From: Symbiodinium natans
Taxonomy: Eukaryota; Sar; Dinophyceae; Suessiales; Symbiodiniaceae
Direction of reading: 5' to 3'
Assembly (NCBI GenBank): GCA_905221605.1
Contig: CAJNDS010002141.1
Location: 380,878 to 444,877 of the forward strand
Length of the DNA stretch: 64,000 nt
The notes beneath the pieces are model-generated. The model searched no databases. It had not been told where the DNA came from and saw nothing but the letters and a program-made list of their open reading frames with translations. The position numbers and the translations under genes are program-made. Numbering within the stretch: the first letter of the stretch is position 1; each line of letters begins with the position of its first letter. Positions 32,511-43,249 of this stretch are shown in pieces.

Positions 32511-32582
32511 CGCATCCTCGGTGGCTTCAGTGCCGCGTCATCGCTTGCATATGGGCGCCAGGAAAAATGTGGCGCAATTCGG
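32511..32582 (+). CDS. Candidate microexon ending on the telomere repeat
   Basis: Acceptor acttgcag, phase 0 at both ends, 24 codons: RILGGFSAASSLAYGRQEKC, GAIR, then GTTTAGGG at 32583. Confidence 0.65.
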
Positions 32583-32984
32583 GTTTAGGGTTTAGGGTTT
32601 AGGGTTTAGGGTTTCGGGTTAAGGGCTTTGGGCTTCGTGTCCAGGAGTCGCAGTAGTGTCCTTGCTGACGGCATGATGTGCTAGCCTGCTTACCCCCGCC
32701 CTGCAAGGAAACAACAGTTGAATTTTTAGCACCCCCCCCCCCCCCCATCCCCTCGCCGCTGCCCCCCGAATCTTGAAGTGAGGAGATTGTTCGTCTAAAG
32801 GGGATTGTGAAGGGACATATATGAAGAGGAATTGTGCGCACGCCTTTATGCCAAGACGTCAGGGCTTCAAAATCACCCAGGCCCGCCCAAGGGCTTAGGG
32901 TTTTGGGTTCAGGGTTTAGGACCAAACCGGAGCTCCCACATCACACAAGGAATTAGGGTTTAGTGTTTAGCGTTTAGGGTTTGT

Positions 32985-33050
32985 AGGGTTTATAGGGTTT
33001 ATAGGGTTTATAGGGTTTAAAGGGTTTATAGGGTTTATAGGGTTTATGGC
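32985..33050 (+). repeat. TTTATAGGG nonamer array
   Basis: Seven or so copies of a 9-mer variant of the telomere heptamer, locally amplified. Confidence 0.9.
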
Positions 33051-33137
33051 CTAGTTGGCCCATCCTGGTTGCTAACCTCCACTCAACCCTAAACCGCAAG
33101 CCCTCAGCCCTAAACCCGGAGCCCTACACCCTAAACC

Positions 33138-33243
33138 CTAAACGTCCTTTCTGTGCGGGGCTTCCCTGGCCTTGAATGGTTCTTCGAGAGTTTGGGGCGT
33201 CTCTGGCTTGACGTCCAGCATGAGAGACTCATCTTCTCCATTT
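33138..33243. CDS. Coding-like island, strand ambiguous
   Basis: The minus strand reads ANGEDESLMLDVKPETPQTL and EEPFKAREAPHRKD before GTTTAGGG. The + strand also stays open (RGFPGLEWFFESLGRLWLDV). Composition favours the minus strand. Confidence 0.35.
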
Positions 33244-33375
33244 GCCCCAACCCCTAGCTCCCCCAAACCCTTCCCTAAAACCCTGGGCCCTAGATCCCTA
33301 GACCCCTAAAGCCCGAACCCCTCAAACCCGAAACCCGAAACCCTAAACCCCAGACCCCCGAAGCCCCTCGCGCAG

Positions 33376-33421
33376 GTCAAGCAACAGATCCTGGTGCTGG
33401 CCCTGAAGGCTTTCTGTCATG
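33376..33421 (+). CDS. Candidate microexon
   Basis: Acceptor cgcgcag, phase 0, VKQQILVLALKAFCH plus one base, with a GC donor (gctttc) at 33422. Confidence 0.5.
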
Positions 33422-33737
33422 GCTTTCCCTACTACCCTTTTTGGGGTTCAGGTTTTAGGATTTAGAGTTTAGGAGCCCTACTCCCCCTTGTATACTATCC
33501 CCTCTAAGGTCCCCCGGCGGTAGTATAGAGGGGGCTAGTAGGGGAACCCATTGAAAGGCTTCCTGTGTGCCGTCAGGGTGCTTCCCCGACGTTCCAAGGG
33601 GGTCCAAATGGTCAGTTGTCCAAGTTATGGTCCCTTTCTGGGTACCCCGCACAAGAGGGGCCGCCTTATATTGAGGACCCCAAAGAGGACAATTTTTTAG
33701 GGAAATCACGAAGCGACTTGACCGCACTTTTGTGCAG

Positions 33738-33806
33738 GTCTGGGCTTTCCACTCCCTCAATGCCAAGGGGGAGGTGCAGGCACGGGCACTTTTCAGAAGC
33801 AAAAGG
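33738..33806 (+). CDS. Candidate microexon ending on the telomere repeat
   Basis: Acceptor tgtgcag, phase 0 at both ends, 23 codons: VWAFHSLNAKGEVQARALFR, SKR, then GTTTAGGG at 33807. Confidence 0.65.
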
Positions 33807-34553
33807 GTTTAGGGTTTAGGGTTCTGGAACATCAGGGTTTAGGGCTACTCTTGTTCCCCTAAACCCTAAACCCGAAATCCTAAAACCCTAAAAACCTTTG
33901 ACAGGACTCCAGATTTATTATACTCCCTTGACCCCCTAGACTCTGCAACGTCCCCACCTGTAGTTTGCGCCCCTTCGCGGCGTTTACGTCGCTTCGGGTG
34001 TCTCTTTGATGTTGGAGAAATGAGAAGTCTATAGGGCTGGGAGTTTAGGGCCCGGGTTCCTTTGTCCTAGCCAAGGGAACCTGCTCGCAAATGATTTTCA
34101 TTGGTCCTGGCACTACTCAGGTGATGGTTTTGGATTTTGGCTTACTTATGGTTCATGGGGTTTACCCTAAACCCTAAGCCATACACTCATGAAGGACCCG
34201 AGGGCGACGGGAACGCCCTACAAGCCCCTTTCAAAAACCTTTGAGGCCCCTAAACACCCTAAAACCATAACCCTAAACCCTAAACCCCTAAACCATTAGG
34301 ATAGTTTGCAAGGCCATTCAGTGCCCCTGTCTGGTCACTTACCCTCTTAGAGGGCTCCGCACGTATGGAGCCCTTGGGTGTGTAGGGTATCCAGGGCCAT
34401 ATATTAAGGGTCCCAAGTCAGGGCCCACTATACAGGGGACCTGAAAGCTAGTTACATGAGCTGCTAAACCCTAAACCCTAAACCCTAAACCCTAACCCCT
34501 AAACCTAAACCCTTAAACTCCCAAACCCTAAACCCTGAAACCTGGGAGTCCAG

Positions 34554-34589
34554 GGCCGGCCGGAGGCCAAGTTGGAGCCAGGCCGAGGA
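34554..34589 (+). CDS. Candidate microexon ending on the telomere repeat
   Basis: Acceptor gagtccag, 12 codons GRPEAKLEPGRG, then GTTTAGGG at 34590. Short but symmetric in phase. Confidence 0.5.
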
Positions 34590-35239
34590 GTTTAGGGTTT
34601 TAGGTTAGGGTTTACGGTTGGTCTGGGATGGACAGGTTGTGCTTGGGGCTTTGGGGAATGTGGAGTGTGGTCCTGGGTCAGCCTCATACTCCTCTCTTTG
34701 CGGGCGGGCTTAGTGTCATTGACCAACACTCATTAAAAATGGTTCTCAGGTACCACTAAGGCATGAGAGATTGAAAGGGTCTCGCACGTTTAGGGTTAGG
34801 GTTATAAGGCTTAGGGCTTAGGGCTTAGGGTGGGGCTTAGGGTTAAACCTCCTAGACTTAGGACCCCAAAACCCAATCTCCTTGACCATGACGCGTAACC
34901 CCAATCTCCTTAACCTCCAAAGCCGCATATCCCTAACCCCTCAACCCTTTAAAAACCCTAGCCTACACCCATCTAACCCCTTAACCCTTAAACACCCCTA
35001 AAGCCTTACAACCCCTGTGATACTTATAACCCCCTAACACCTAAAAACTCTGAACCCTTAAACCCCTAGACCCTTTAAACCCTAAACCCTCATCACCCAA
35101 AGACCCCTATAACCCTAAAAACCGCATCCCAATGGCTGAGGGGACTGCGTACCCTGTATATAATCCCTTTACGGTATGTACGTGGCCCTACATTCTTCAT
35201 TCCCTAAACCCTAAACCCTAAACCTAAACCCTTACTAAG

Positions 35240-35295
35240 TCCATGGCAAAAATTTTTGAAGCAGCGCAAGGCCGCGGACAAACCGACTCCTTCCC
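35240..35295 (+). CDS. Candidate microexon with consensus donor
   Basis: Acceptor tactaag, phase 0, SMAKIFEAAQGRGQTDSF, two bases, GTGAGC. Confidence 0.55.
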
Positions 35296-35579
35296 GTGAG
35301 CCCAGATCCTGGCTCCAACGGTTTGTAGGGTTCATTGGGAGTTAGGGTTAGGAGTGTAGGGTTTAGGGTTAAGGCTTTGGAGTTTTATGTAATTGTGGTT
35401 TCACAAGATTCAGGTCACAAGGTTTAGGTTAACGGGGTTTGTCAGGTTTAGGGTTTAAGGTTTCTGAGGTCTGGGGTTAGGGCTAGGGCGGCACTGCAGT
35501 AAATCGGTTTTTTTGCTATCAGGCCCTGGGGAATGGGAACTAAAACCATAAACCCTAAACCCCTAAAGCCTACACGGCG

Positions 35580-35910
35580 GCAGACCTGCCAAACCGGACC
35601 TCCCCTCCCCTGCCTGTACCTTAAGGATTACTGGGAAAGAAGGACCCCGAATATAGACTCCCAATATAGGGCCACAGCATAGGGCCGGCGACAGGACAAG
35701 GTGGAGGAGGAGGCTTGGCAGGGCGTAACTCAGGTCTGGAGGAGGATCTCGAGGAGGACGGGACCGGGGCCTGGCCAGACAATGGGCGATCCCATGGGCA
35801 GCCTGCAAGATGATGGAGGGTCGGGGGGCCGATGGAGCCTGGCAAGGGCCAGCCAGAGTGGCGAGGATGCCAGACGTCAGCAGAAAATCAGAATCATGGG
35901 GGTTCACGGG
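35580..35910. other. Open in several frames, coding status unclear
   Basis: Long GC-rich open frames exist on both strands (for example 35701-35943 + and 35563-35952 -). The + frame has VEEEAWQGVTQVWRRISRRT, but without an anchoring splice site I do not assign a gene. Confidence 0.3.
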
Positions 35911-36246
35911 TTTAGGGCTTACCCAGAACCAAAAAGAGTATAACTGGATCATATTCCGATCCCTCTCAGAGTTAAGGGATATTCTTACAAGTTTTATGGG
36001 AGCTCTTGAAACCTTGATTTGGATGTTTCATGGTTGCTCCCCCTCAGTACTCTCAATGATACACTGTACTAGATAACTGTAATCACCATCTTAAGGGCAC
36101 TTAAGGGGCGTATAAGTGGGTTATAAGTACCACGCCTAAACCCTAAACTCCCTCATAAACACTAAACCCCACTAAACCTACCAAACCCCCTAAAACCCTA
36201 AACACTAAACCCTTCAAAACCCAGTCAGTGATTTAGTGCTTTCTAG

Positions 36247-36338
36247 GACTTTCGTCGCTTCTTCCGCCACGGTTAATCGAAGGTCTCCAGCCAAAGCGCA
36301 GCCGGAGTCTTACGTGGTAAATGCCCATCGGGCTTGGG
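36247..36338 (+). CDS. Candidate microexon
   Basis: Acceptor tttctag, one base, 30 codons: TFVASSATVNRRSPAKAQPE and SYVVNAHRAW, one base, donor GTTAGGG. Confidence 0.55.
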
Positions 36339-36895
36339 GTTAGGGTTTTAGGGCTTCGGGTTTAGGTTCAGGGCTTAGGGTTTAGGGTTTTTGGTGGGTT
36401 CCTACTATTTTTTGAGCACCCAGAAGTTAACATATTCTTCCTTACTTCGGAAAATACGGCGGTTAGTATTCTCGTGTTTTTGCAAGGTTCTTAAGAAAAT
36501 AGTAGATTTCGGGTTTAACACTCGAAACGATTTGAAACTTAAGGTACCTAAACCGAAAACCTTAAGGTATACCCGAGCTACCTGAAGGCTCCAGTGTAGT
36601 TCGTTTTGGGCTAGTCATGGGGATTCTAGCCAGACTATCTCATAAAGGAGACATCGGAGCCTTTGGGTAAGCCTCGGCAAGCCCTAAGCACCTAAAATTG
36701 TCCCTTTCGTTAAAAACTACGGGCCCATATATACACAGATATACATATATACATACATGTATAGCCTTTATGCCTTATGTTGCTCTATGTGAAGGTACGA
36801 ATGTGTATAATCCAAAAATGCTGGCAGGTACATTTAGGCCCATGACCTAACACTTGGAACGAAACGCGTTGAAGGATAGAAAAAAAAAAAAAAAG

Positions 36896-36941
36896 CAAGT
36901 GACGAAGCTGCTACCGAGACTGGAGGCCAGGGGGCTTTGGG
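36896..36941 (+). CDS. Candidate microexon
   Basis: Follows an A14 run ending AAG. Reads QVTKLLPRLEARGLW, one base, donor GTTAGGG. Confidence 0.5.
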
Positions 36942-37069
36942 GTTAGGGTTCTCGGTTGGGATGTTACCCTTATACAAAAAAGTCCCTTATAGGGATTCTA
37001 GTTTACCACCTATTCCACCGTATCCCTATTAAAGGACTGTTAGAATACGAATTGTCGCACCCTGCGCAG

Positions 37070-37150
37070 AAGCCTGAGAGGGCCTCCAATCGAAGTCCTG
37101 GAAACCCTGTTTGTGGCGGCTGGAATGCTTGGCTTCAGGATTCTTCTCGG
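37070..37150 (+). CDS. Candidate microexon ending on the telomere repeat
   Basis: Acceptor ctgcgcag, phase 0 at both ends, 27 codons: KPERASNRSPGNPVCGGWNA, WLQDSSR, then GTTTAGGG at 37151. Confidence 0.65.
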
Positions 37151-37340
37151 GTTTAGGGGTTTTCGGGTTGGGGTTTAGGGTTTGGTAGGGTTAGGGTTTG
37201 AGGGAGGTTTCCAAGGGCGTTTATAAACGTAGGTCTTGCAATCGTATATCAGCCCCTGGTGACTATCGGAGTCAAGAGGATCGAGGCCTAAACACTAAAC
37301 CCAGTAAGTGTCAGAGCCAGATTTAGAGGGCCTTGTCCAG

Positions 37341-37424
37341 AAAGCAAAGTGTTTTCTCACAAAAAAATTCCAGGACCTTGAAGCCAACTTAGGAAATCTG
37401 TCAGCCTCTTTCAATCCACCCTAA
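37341..37424 (+). CDS. Candidate terminal exon
   Basis: Acceptor ttgtccag, phase 0: KAKCFLTKKFQDLEANLGNL, SASFNPP, TAA. The stop overlaps the start of a CCCTAAA run, so it could be an artefact of reading into the intron. Confidence 0.5.
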   Translation, partial: KAKCFLTKKFQDLEANLGNLSASFNPP

Positions 37425-37513
37425 ACCCTAAACCCAAACACCAAAACCCAAAACCTAAACCCTAAAAACCTAAACCTAAAATATTAGGGGCAGGGATTTG
37501 CATATATGCACAG

Positions 37514-37576
37514 GGAGGGTGGACCACATCTTCGACCTCGCGTCTACGACCCTCGTGGACGTGCGAGATTCGGCCG
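37514..37576 (+). CDS. Candidate microexon
   Basis: Acceptor tgcacag, two bases, RVDHIFDLASTTLVDVRDSA, one base, donor GTGTGC. Confidence 0.6.
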
Positions 37577-37992
37577 GTGTGCTTGGCTTTCAGTGTTTAG
37601 GGTATAGGAGTATAGGGTATAGGGTGTAGGGTTTTGGTTTTGGGGTTTGGGCCATAGGGTGGGTTTTAGCGTCCAGGGCTGGGGAGGGTGAAGCACCGGA
37701 TTCCGGGGGTGAGGGGCCACCTCGGTCTTGGCTCTGACTTTGGTGCTCAGGGCTGTTAGCCAATTCCTTAAACCAAAAGCTTAGGAGTTCAGAGTTAAGG
37801 TTGTAGGGCCAGTGATAGGTGTTGTTCCGGGATTGATAGCAACAGCCATACTTTCCACACGGCTGTTCCTTTTTTGGTGGGTGGGGGGGGGGGGGGGAAG
37901 GGGGAAGGGGCGGTCTTTCCAGCCGGCTTTCTACACAAGGCTGTTTTTTGTTTTTTGTGGGGAGTTCCGATTTCGGGCACAGCTGTGCGCAG

Positions 37993-38033
37993 GGTGACCC
38001 TCAAACCAACGAGCTACATTGTCAAATTTTTGG
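37993..38033 (+). CDS. Candidate microexon
   Basis: Acceptor gtgcgcag, GDPQTNELHCQIF, two bases, donor GTCTTG. Confidence 0.45.
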
Positions 38034-38508
38034 GTCTTGGGCCTCACTTTAGGCCCCCTAAGGTTGTATCCTTGGGTTTGGGACCCTTTTTCCAAGGTCC
38101 TCCAGGGGACAATAGACGGGTCGTGAGTATGGACTCCCGTTCATGGTTTAAGGCTTTGGCGTAGTGTTAACGGCCACACAAAAACATGAGGATCGATATT
38201 GGGTAAAAGGGCTCTTTTCAAGGGGCGATTCTGGAAAGCCATGTTTGTGAAGCCGCACGTTTATGTGATTTTTGGACCCCCGATTAGTGTTTAGGGCTTG
38301 GGGCGTAGAAGCAATGTGCCCTTGCAGAGGGGGAGCGGAGTAGAGGCGTGGCGGGGGGACCTGCGTTTGACTCATTGCGGTTGATGGCAAGGGTGATGGT
38401 GAAAACCGGAAAGAAGCAAATGCTGTCTCCCTCTTTCTTGGAGGGCGAGAACGGCCCTTTTTTTTTTTTTTTTTTTTCTTTTTGTCGCACTTTGTTCGAC
38501 CTCTCCAG

Positions 38509-38549
38509 AGACCAAAAGAAGGGCTCTGACAACAAAGAACGTGCTCAGG
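38509..38549 (+). CDS. Candidate microexon
   Basis: Acceptor tctccag after a T-rich tract (38459-38480), two bases, TKRRALTTKNVLR, donor GTAGGG. Confidence 0.5.
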
Positions 38550-38609
38550 GTAGGGGTTTAGGGCGGGGTGTTTCACCAACCAAACCCCTAAAACTCCATC
38601 ACTTTTCAG

Positions 38610-38671
38610 GCGCGGGCCGGAGCAGCATCAGGGCTCCGCCAAGGCGAGGCGAACTGCTTTAGGGCTTGTGG
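38610..38671 (+). CDS. Candidate microexon
   Basis: Acceptor ttttcag, phase 0, ARAGAASGLRQGEANCFRAC, two bases, donor GTGGTG. Confidence 0.45.
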
Positions 38672-38874
38672 GTGGTGCGGGCTTTGGGGCTTTTAGGGTT
38701 ACGTAGGGTTTAGGGTTTAAGGTTTCTTTTTGGGGTCCGGGGGTTTTGGGTTTAGGGTTAGGGCGGTGTGGGCCTTTGGGCTTGAGGCTTAGGGTTGAGG
38801 GCTCTAGCGTTTGTAGGGTTTCAGGCATTATAGGGTTCTAGGGTGTTGGAAGGCAGTAAAATGGGGCGGTGCAG

Positions 38875-38902
38875 GGGTCAACAGGAAACCTGTTGTCATA
38901 GG
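38875..38902 (+). CDS. Candidate 28-nt microexon with perfect donor
   Basis: Acceptor ggtgcag, two bases, VNRKPVVI, two bases, donor GTAAGT, the strongest donor in the window. A G-run follows. Confidence 0.45.
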
Positions 38903-39299
38903 GTAAGTTCTGAGGGCGGGGGGGGGGGCCCAGTGTGACAAACTTCACCAAAATCCAAAAACCAGAAGCTCAAATGCTGAAGCCTTAAGCCTTCTGCAAC
39001 TGTTCCCAGCAACGTATCACCATTAAGGTCTGCGTTTCAGGTCAGGGTTTTTGGGTTGTGTGGGCTTTTTTGTTGAGCTCCTGCTATTACAGAGGATGTC
39101 AGTCACTTTAGACCTGGACCCTGGAGTCTTACACGTTCACGATGTCGAGTTTGGACATTAGGCCTGCAGGGTTTTTTGGGCATTTGCGTCCAGTTCGCCT
39201 GGACCCCCATGCAAACATTAAGGTTAGGGCTTACGCCCTCTCTAAGCCAAAAAGGGTTAAAAGGCCTATTTGTTCCGGCTTACTCTTGGACCTAGCCAT

Positions 39300-39527
39300 A
39301 AACCCTAACCTAAACCCTAAACCCTAAACCCTAAACCCCTAAACCCCTACACCCTACCAAAACACTAAACACCCCCTAAACCCCTAACCTAAAACCCTAA
39401 ACCCTAAACCCTAAATTCCCATAAACCCCTAAAACCTAACCCTAAACCCTAAACCCTAACCCGAACACCCTACAACCCCTACAACCCTATACCCCTCTAA
39501 ACCCTACCCTAAACCCTAAACCTACAG
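39300..39527 (-). repeat. CCCTAAA tracts with variants
   Basis: C-strand telomere-type repeats and near variants running up to the exon at 39528. Confidence 0.85.
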
Positions 39528-39589
39528 ATGCCATTCGGCGGGGCCATGTCGTCAAACGGCAAACACGGCCCTGAGCAGATGGGTCTCTG
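39528..39589 (+). CDS. Candidate microexon with consensus donor
   Basis: Acceptor acctacag, MPFGGAMSSNGKHGPEQMGL, two bases, donor GTGAGC. It begins with ATG, so it could be a first coding exon. Confidence 0.55.
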
Positions 39590-39647
39590 GTGAGCCTCTG
39601 AGCCGTTAGGGTTGAGGGTTACGAGCGGTTTAGGTTTATAGGGTTTA

Positions 39648-39722
39648 GGGTTTAGGGTTTAGGGTTTAGGGTTTAGGGTTTAGGGTTTAGGGTTTAGGGT
39701 TTAGGGTTTAGGGTTTAGGGTT
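39648..39722 (+). repeat. TTTAGGG tract
   Basis: About 11 perfect heptamers 60 bases after the exon at 39528-39589. Confidence 0.95.
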
Positions 39723-40301
39723 TTCAGGGTTTAGGGATTAGGGTTCAGGGTTTAGGGTTTCGGGTTTAGGGTTGCGGGTTGCGGGTTTAGGACCGTGGCC
39801 TTCTGCTTTGGCTCTTCCCCCCTTGATGGTCAAGTAGCACCCTCGTTAAGATGTACAACGCATGCGTCACATGGCCGGCAGTGGTGCTTCAGCCCTAACT
39901 TTGGGGGGTGGCGGGGGGCCGGGGGGGGGGGGAAGCCTAAAGCCTAAACCCTTAACCCTTAAGCCTTAACCCTTAACCCTGAACCCTGAACCCTAAACCC
40001 GAAACCTAGCCTTCCCCCTGCCCCCCTGTCCCCCCCCCCGTGCCTTGGACGCTTAACGTCTATTCTGCGCGTGCTCTTTGTTTTCTTGGATTCTTCCCGA
40101 AAACCAATTCTGTTCTTGGGTTCTCGTTTGGCGCTTCAACGCGGAAGGCGTTCTACCGGATCGCTTTTTGGCGAAAGAGGTTACGAAGAGGAGACGGTCA
40201 ACATTTTGACGGGAGGCCGCGGAGACGACACGGTCAAGGGAGGGGGTTCGGAACATTTTGCTGGGAGAGGGGTGGTGTGGGGAGGCGTGGACCATGCCTC
40301 A

Positions 40302-40590
40302 TGCCTCCGCGCCCTCCGCGCCCTCCGCGCCCTCCCTCCGCGCCCTCTGCGCCCTCCGCGCCCTCCGCGCCCTCCGCGCCCTCGGCGCCCTCCGCGCCCT
40401 CCCCGCGCGCCCTCCGCCGCTCCCTCCACTCCCTCCGCTCCCTCCGCTCCCTCCGCTCCCTCCGCTCCCTCCGCTCCCTCCGCTCCCTCCGCGCCCTCCG
40501 CGCCCTCCGCGCCCTCCGCGCCCTCCGCACCCTCCGCGCCCTCCGCGCCCTCCGCGCCCTCCGCGCCCTCCGCGCCCTCCGCGCCCCCGC
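40302..40590. repeat. GCGCCCTCC nonamer minisatellite
   Basis: About 30 copies of a 9-bp unit (GCGCCCTCC with a central block of GCTCCCTCC). Because 9 is divisible by 3 it leaves long open frames on both strands, which give the ORFs at 40040-40848. The sequence just upstream (40130-40250) is protein-like in one frame (GERGYEEETVNILTGGRGDD), so the repeat may sit at the edge of an exon. Two copies of gcgtctattctgcgggtg follow at 40625-40665. Confidence 0.9.
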
Positions 40591-40739
40591 CCGGGACACA
40601 GTGTGCTGATGCTAAGGGTGCATTGCGTCTATTCTGCGGGTGCGTTGCGTCTATTCTGCGGGTGTTTCCTTTGTAAAGTATTTGTTTACAAGGCACGCAC
40701 GTGCAGCATAGCCTTTAAGTGTCCATCTTACCCCCCACA

Positions 40740-40764
40740 CCCCCCCCCCCCCCCCCCCCCCCCC
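40740..40764 (+). repeat. Poly-C run
   Basis: About 24 C residues. A possible exon follows at 40872-40906 (acceptor gttttag, donor gtactg). Confidence 0.9.
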
Positions 40765-41420
40765 AAAACACTAGCAAAAGAGAGACTTTTTTTGCATACC
40801 CAAAACCTTACCCCCAACCCCCCCCCCCACCCCCCACAAACCCCATAAACCCTACCTAAACCCTGTTTTAGAAGCTTCCCCGAACAACACGCACGGGCCC
40901 TGCAAGGTACTGCCGTGCCTGCATCACCGGGGCTCCTGCCTTGGATGGCTCTCCTGGCCTGTTTTTTTGTCACAGGGTTTAGGGTTTAGGGTTTGGGGTT
41001 TAGGGTTTAGGGTTTGGGGTTGAGGGTTTCGGGTTCAGGGTTCAGGGTTTAGAGGGTTTCCTCAGAAGACTAACAAATGTCTGCTTCTGCCTGCTATCAT
41101 TCGCATTCCTGTCGTTCTCCATCGCCAGTACCATGGTGCTATTGTTTGTGGGTGCTAGTTCTTTACTAAGCAGAATGCTTATATGCCATTCGGATGATGA
41201 GCAGTTGTGTTCAGTACTCTAGGACCCTTATTCCCTTTTTTGGGTTTAGGTTTCTTATAAGCCACTTAAAATCAACAAGGGCATCCTTTTTATTCCCAGG
41301 TTAGTCCTGGGTCTAGCCCTAAACCCTAAACCCTAAACCCTAAACCCTAAACCCTAAACCCTAAACTCTTGCACTTAGTAATGGTTTAAGGCTATGCGCC
41401 CCTGCTTCTTTGTTTGCCAG

Positions 41421-41470
41421 CCGACGGCGTGGACGCCTCCGCCACCATAGAGAAGAGCACTGGCGAGAAG
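41421..41470 (+). CDS. Candidate microexon
   Basis: Acceptor ttgccag, two bases, DGVDASATIEKSTGEK, donor GTCCGA. TTTAGGG repeats start 15 bases later. Confidence 0.55.
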
Positions 41471-41485
41471 GTCCGACATGTGGGG

Positions 41486-41655
41486 CTTAGGGTTTAGGGT
41501 TTAGGGTTTAGGGTTTAGGGTTTAGGGTTTAGGGTTTAGGGTTTAGGGCTAGGGTTTAGGGTTTAGGGTTTAGGGTTTAGGGTTTAGAGTTTAGGGTTTA
41601 GGGCTTAGGGTTTAGGGTTTAGAGTTTAATGTTTAGGGTTGAGGGTTTAGGGATC
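41486..41655 (+). repeat. TTTAGGG tract
   Basis: About 22 heptamers with a few variants. Confidence 0.95.
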
Positions 41656-42404
41656 TAGGAGCCGGGCTACTTCAGGGTGTGAGGGTCCTAAGATTGGCAG
41701 TGTTTCCGCTTGAAGCACTTGTGAATATCGATGTCTTATCGTTTGGTGCTGACGGTTTTTCGCATTGCGTAGGGCCCCTAGAGAACCCGAGAACCTACAT
41801 CCTGAACCCTAAACCCGAAACCCTAAACCCTAAACCTGAAGCACCAGAATCACCTCTCACCCCAGAAGTAGGCCTTTATTCCGTTTTTTGAGGCTTAGGA
41901 TCCCTTCGAAGCCCCCTTTGAAACCAAAAGAGTACCCCGGGTTACTTCTGGGTCTAGCAGAGCAGCAAGCCCTTGAAACCGAAGATGGTCCCGGGCTCCA
42001 AACCTGATAATGGCCTCAGGGCTTTGTGGTACTTTACTGTAACTTTAGATCCTTACCTTTTTTGGGTGTATTGGGTTTCTTATTAAGGCAGCTAAAAGTT
42101 TAATTTATAGCTACCCTCCTGAGTGCAGCCAGGAGGGGCTGTGCAACTCTACACCCCTGGCAGCCCAGTGATGCCCTTTTGCACCCTTTTTTTAGGTTCT
42201 AGGTTCCCTTATAAGGTAACCACCCCAAAAACAGGGCACCCCCTCATTTTCGTATGGTTACCTATAAACCTTATAAGCCCTAAACCCTAGATTTACAGTA
42301 GGGTTTGAGGTTTTGGATCTGTGCTCATCATCAGGGTCCTCAGGGATAGTTTAGGGTCTGCACCTCGGCTGAACCCTGAACCCCAAACCCTCAACCCTAG
42401 ACCC

Positions 42405-42559
42405 TACTTGGAGGTTCATGGTACTTACCAACCAATGATAACTGGGCTTATAACCCTACTTCTAAGTGGGAGAACCCCTTTCCGGCCCTTTAGGTGTATT
42501 ATAAGTAGGGTTATAAGTACAGTTATAATTGGTTAGTAAGTACCATGAACCTCCAAGTA
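42405..42559. mobile_element. MITE-like element, family C
   Basis: A 155-bp element with about 31-bp terminal inverted repeats (left TACTTGGAGGTTCATGGTAC..., right ...GTACCATGAACCTCCAAGTA), one mismatch. A diverged second copy lies at 52037-52174, and a right-end fragment at about 11605-11660. Confidence 0.75.
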
Positions 42560-42651
42560 CACCTTCAACCCTGTCTCGTCAGGCAATCAACTCTACGTGG
42601 ATCCTCGGGTCCCTGGCCCAGGCACCGCCGAAACTAGGTAGTGTTTTAGGT

Positions 42652-42740
42652 TTAGGGTTTAGGGTTTAGGGTTTAGGGTTTAGGGTTTAGGGTTTAGGGT
42701 TTAGGGTTTAGGGTTTAGGGTTTAGGGTTTAGGGTTTAGG
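42652..42740 (+). repeat. TTTAGGG tract directly before an exon
   Basis: About 12 heptamers. Here the G-rich orientation precedes an exon, which is an exception to the usual order. Confidence 0.95.
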
Positions 42741-42749
42741 TCCTCTCAG

Positions 42750-43030
42750 CACGAAGCCAGAATGCTTGCGCCTGATGGCCTGGAGAGAGGGTGGCACTTG
42801 CGATCACCTGAGCAGAAGACACGTGCCATGCTGGAAGCCACGGAAGACCTGGGCCCTGCACACTGGCCAGCGCCGTGATTCGCTGTGCGCGAGGATGGCC
42901 ATGCCATGTGGTTTCTGTGGATGATGTGCTGCAGACAGCAGACATTGCCCGCGAGTTGAAGATTGCCCACGTTGATGAGGTGCTTCAAGGACCATCGTCA
43001 GGTTTTCTCGGGGTCATCCAGGGATTCCCA
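42750..43030 (+). CDS. Candidate exon pair or frame-disrupted exon
   Basis: Acceptor cctctcag, then HEARMLAPDGLERGWHLRSP and EQKTRAMLEATEDLG. Near 42868 the coding frame shifts and continues AVIRCARGWPCHVVSVDDVL, QTADIARELKIAHVDEVLQG and PSSGFLGVIQGFP to a GTATGG donor. The shift spans GC-CCTGCACACTGGCC-AG, either an extremely short GC-AG intron or an indel. The second half has a helix-rich, response-like texture, but no family is recognised. Confidence 0.55.
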
Positions 43031-43197
43031 GTATGGTTTGTAGTGCCCCTGTGTTTTTTTTAGGTAACCCTGAACAATCTCCAGCCCTTGACATCCCTAC
43101 CCCCTCCCACCCCCCACCCCCCCAAACAAAAACCCTAAACCCTAAACCCTAAACCCTAAACCCGTGAAGGCCGGACCCGAACCCTAAGCCCCCACAG

Positions 43198-43249
43198 GGA
43201 GGACCTTCCGATTGGCGGGGACCAGCCTGGTCTTTCCTTAGACCTTAGG
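43198..43249 (+). CDS. Candidate microexon
   Basis: Acceptor cccacag, one base, EDLPIGGDQPGLSLDLR, with a GA donor (gaactc) or continuation to 43270. Confidence 0.45.

Noticed and set aside
40040-40848. Large open frames of Ala-Leu-Arg or Pro repeats
   Set aside because: They exist in several frames on both strands because the repeat unit is nine bases. This is not evidence of coding.
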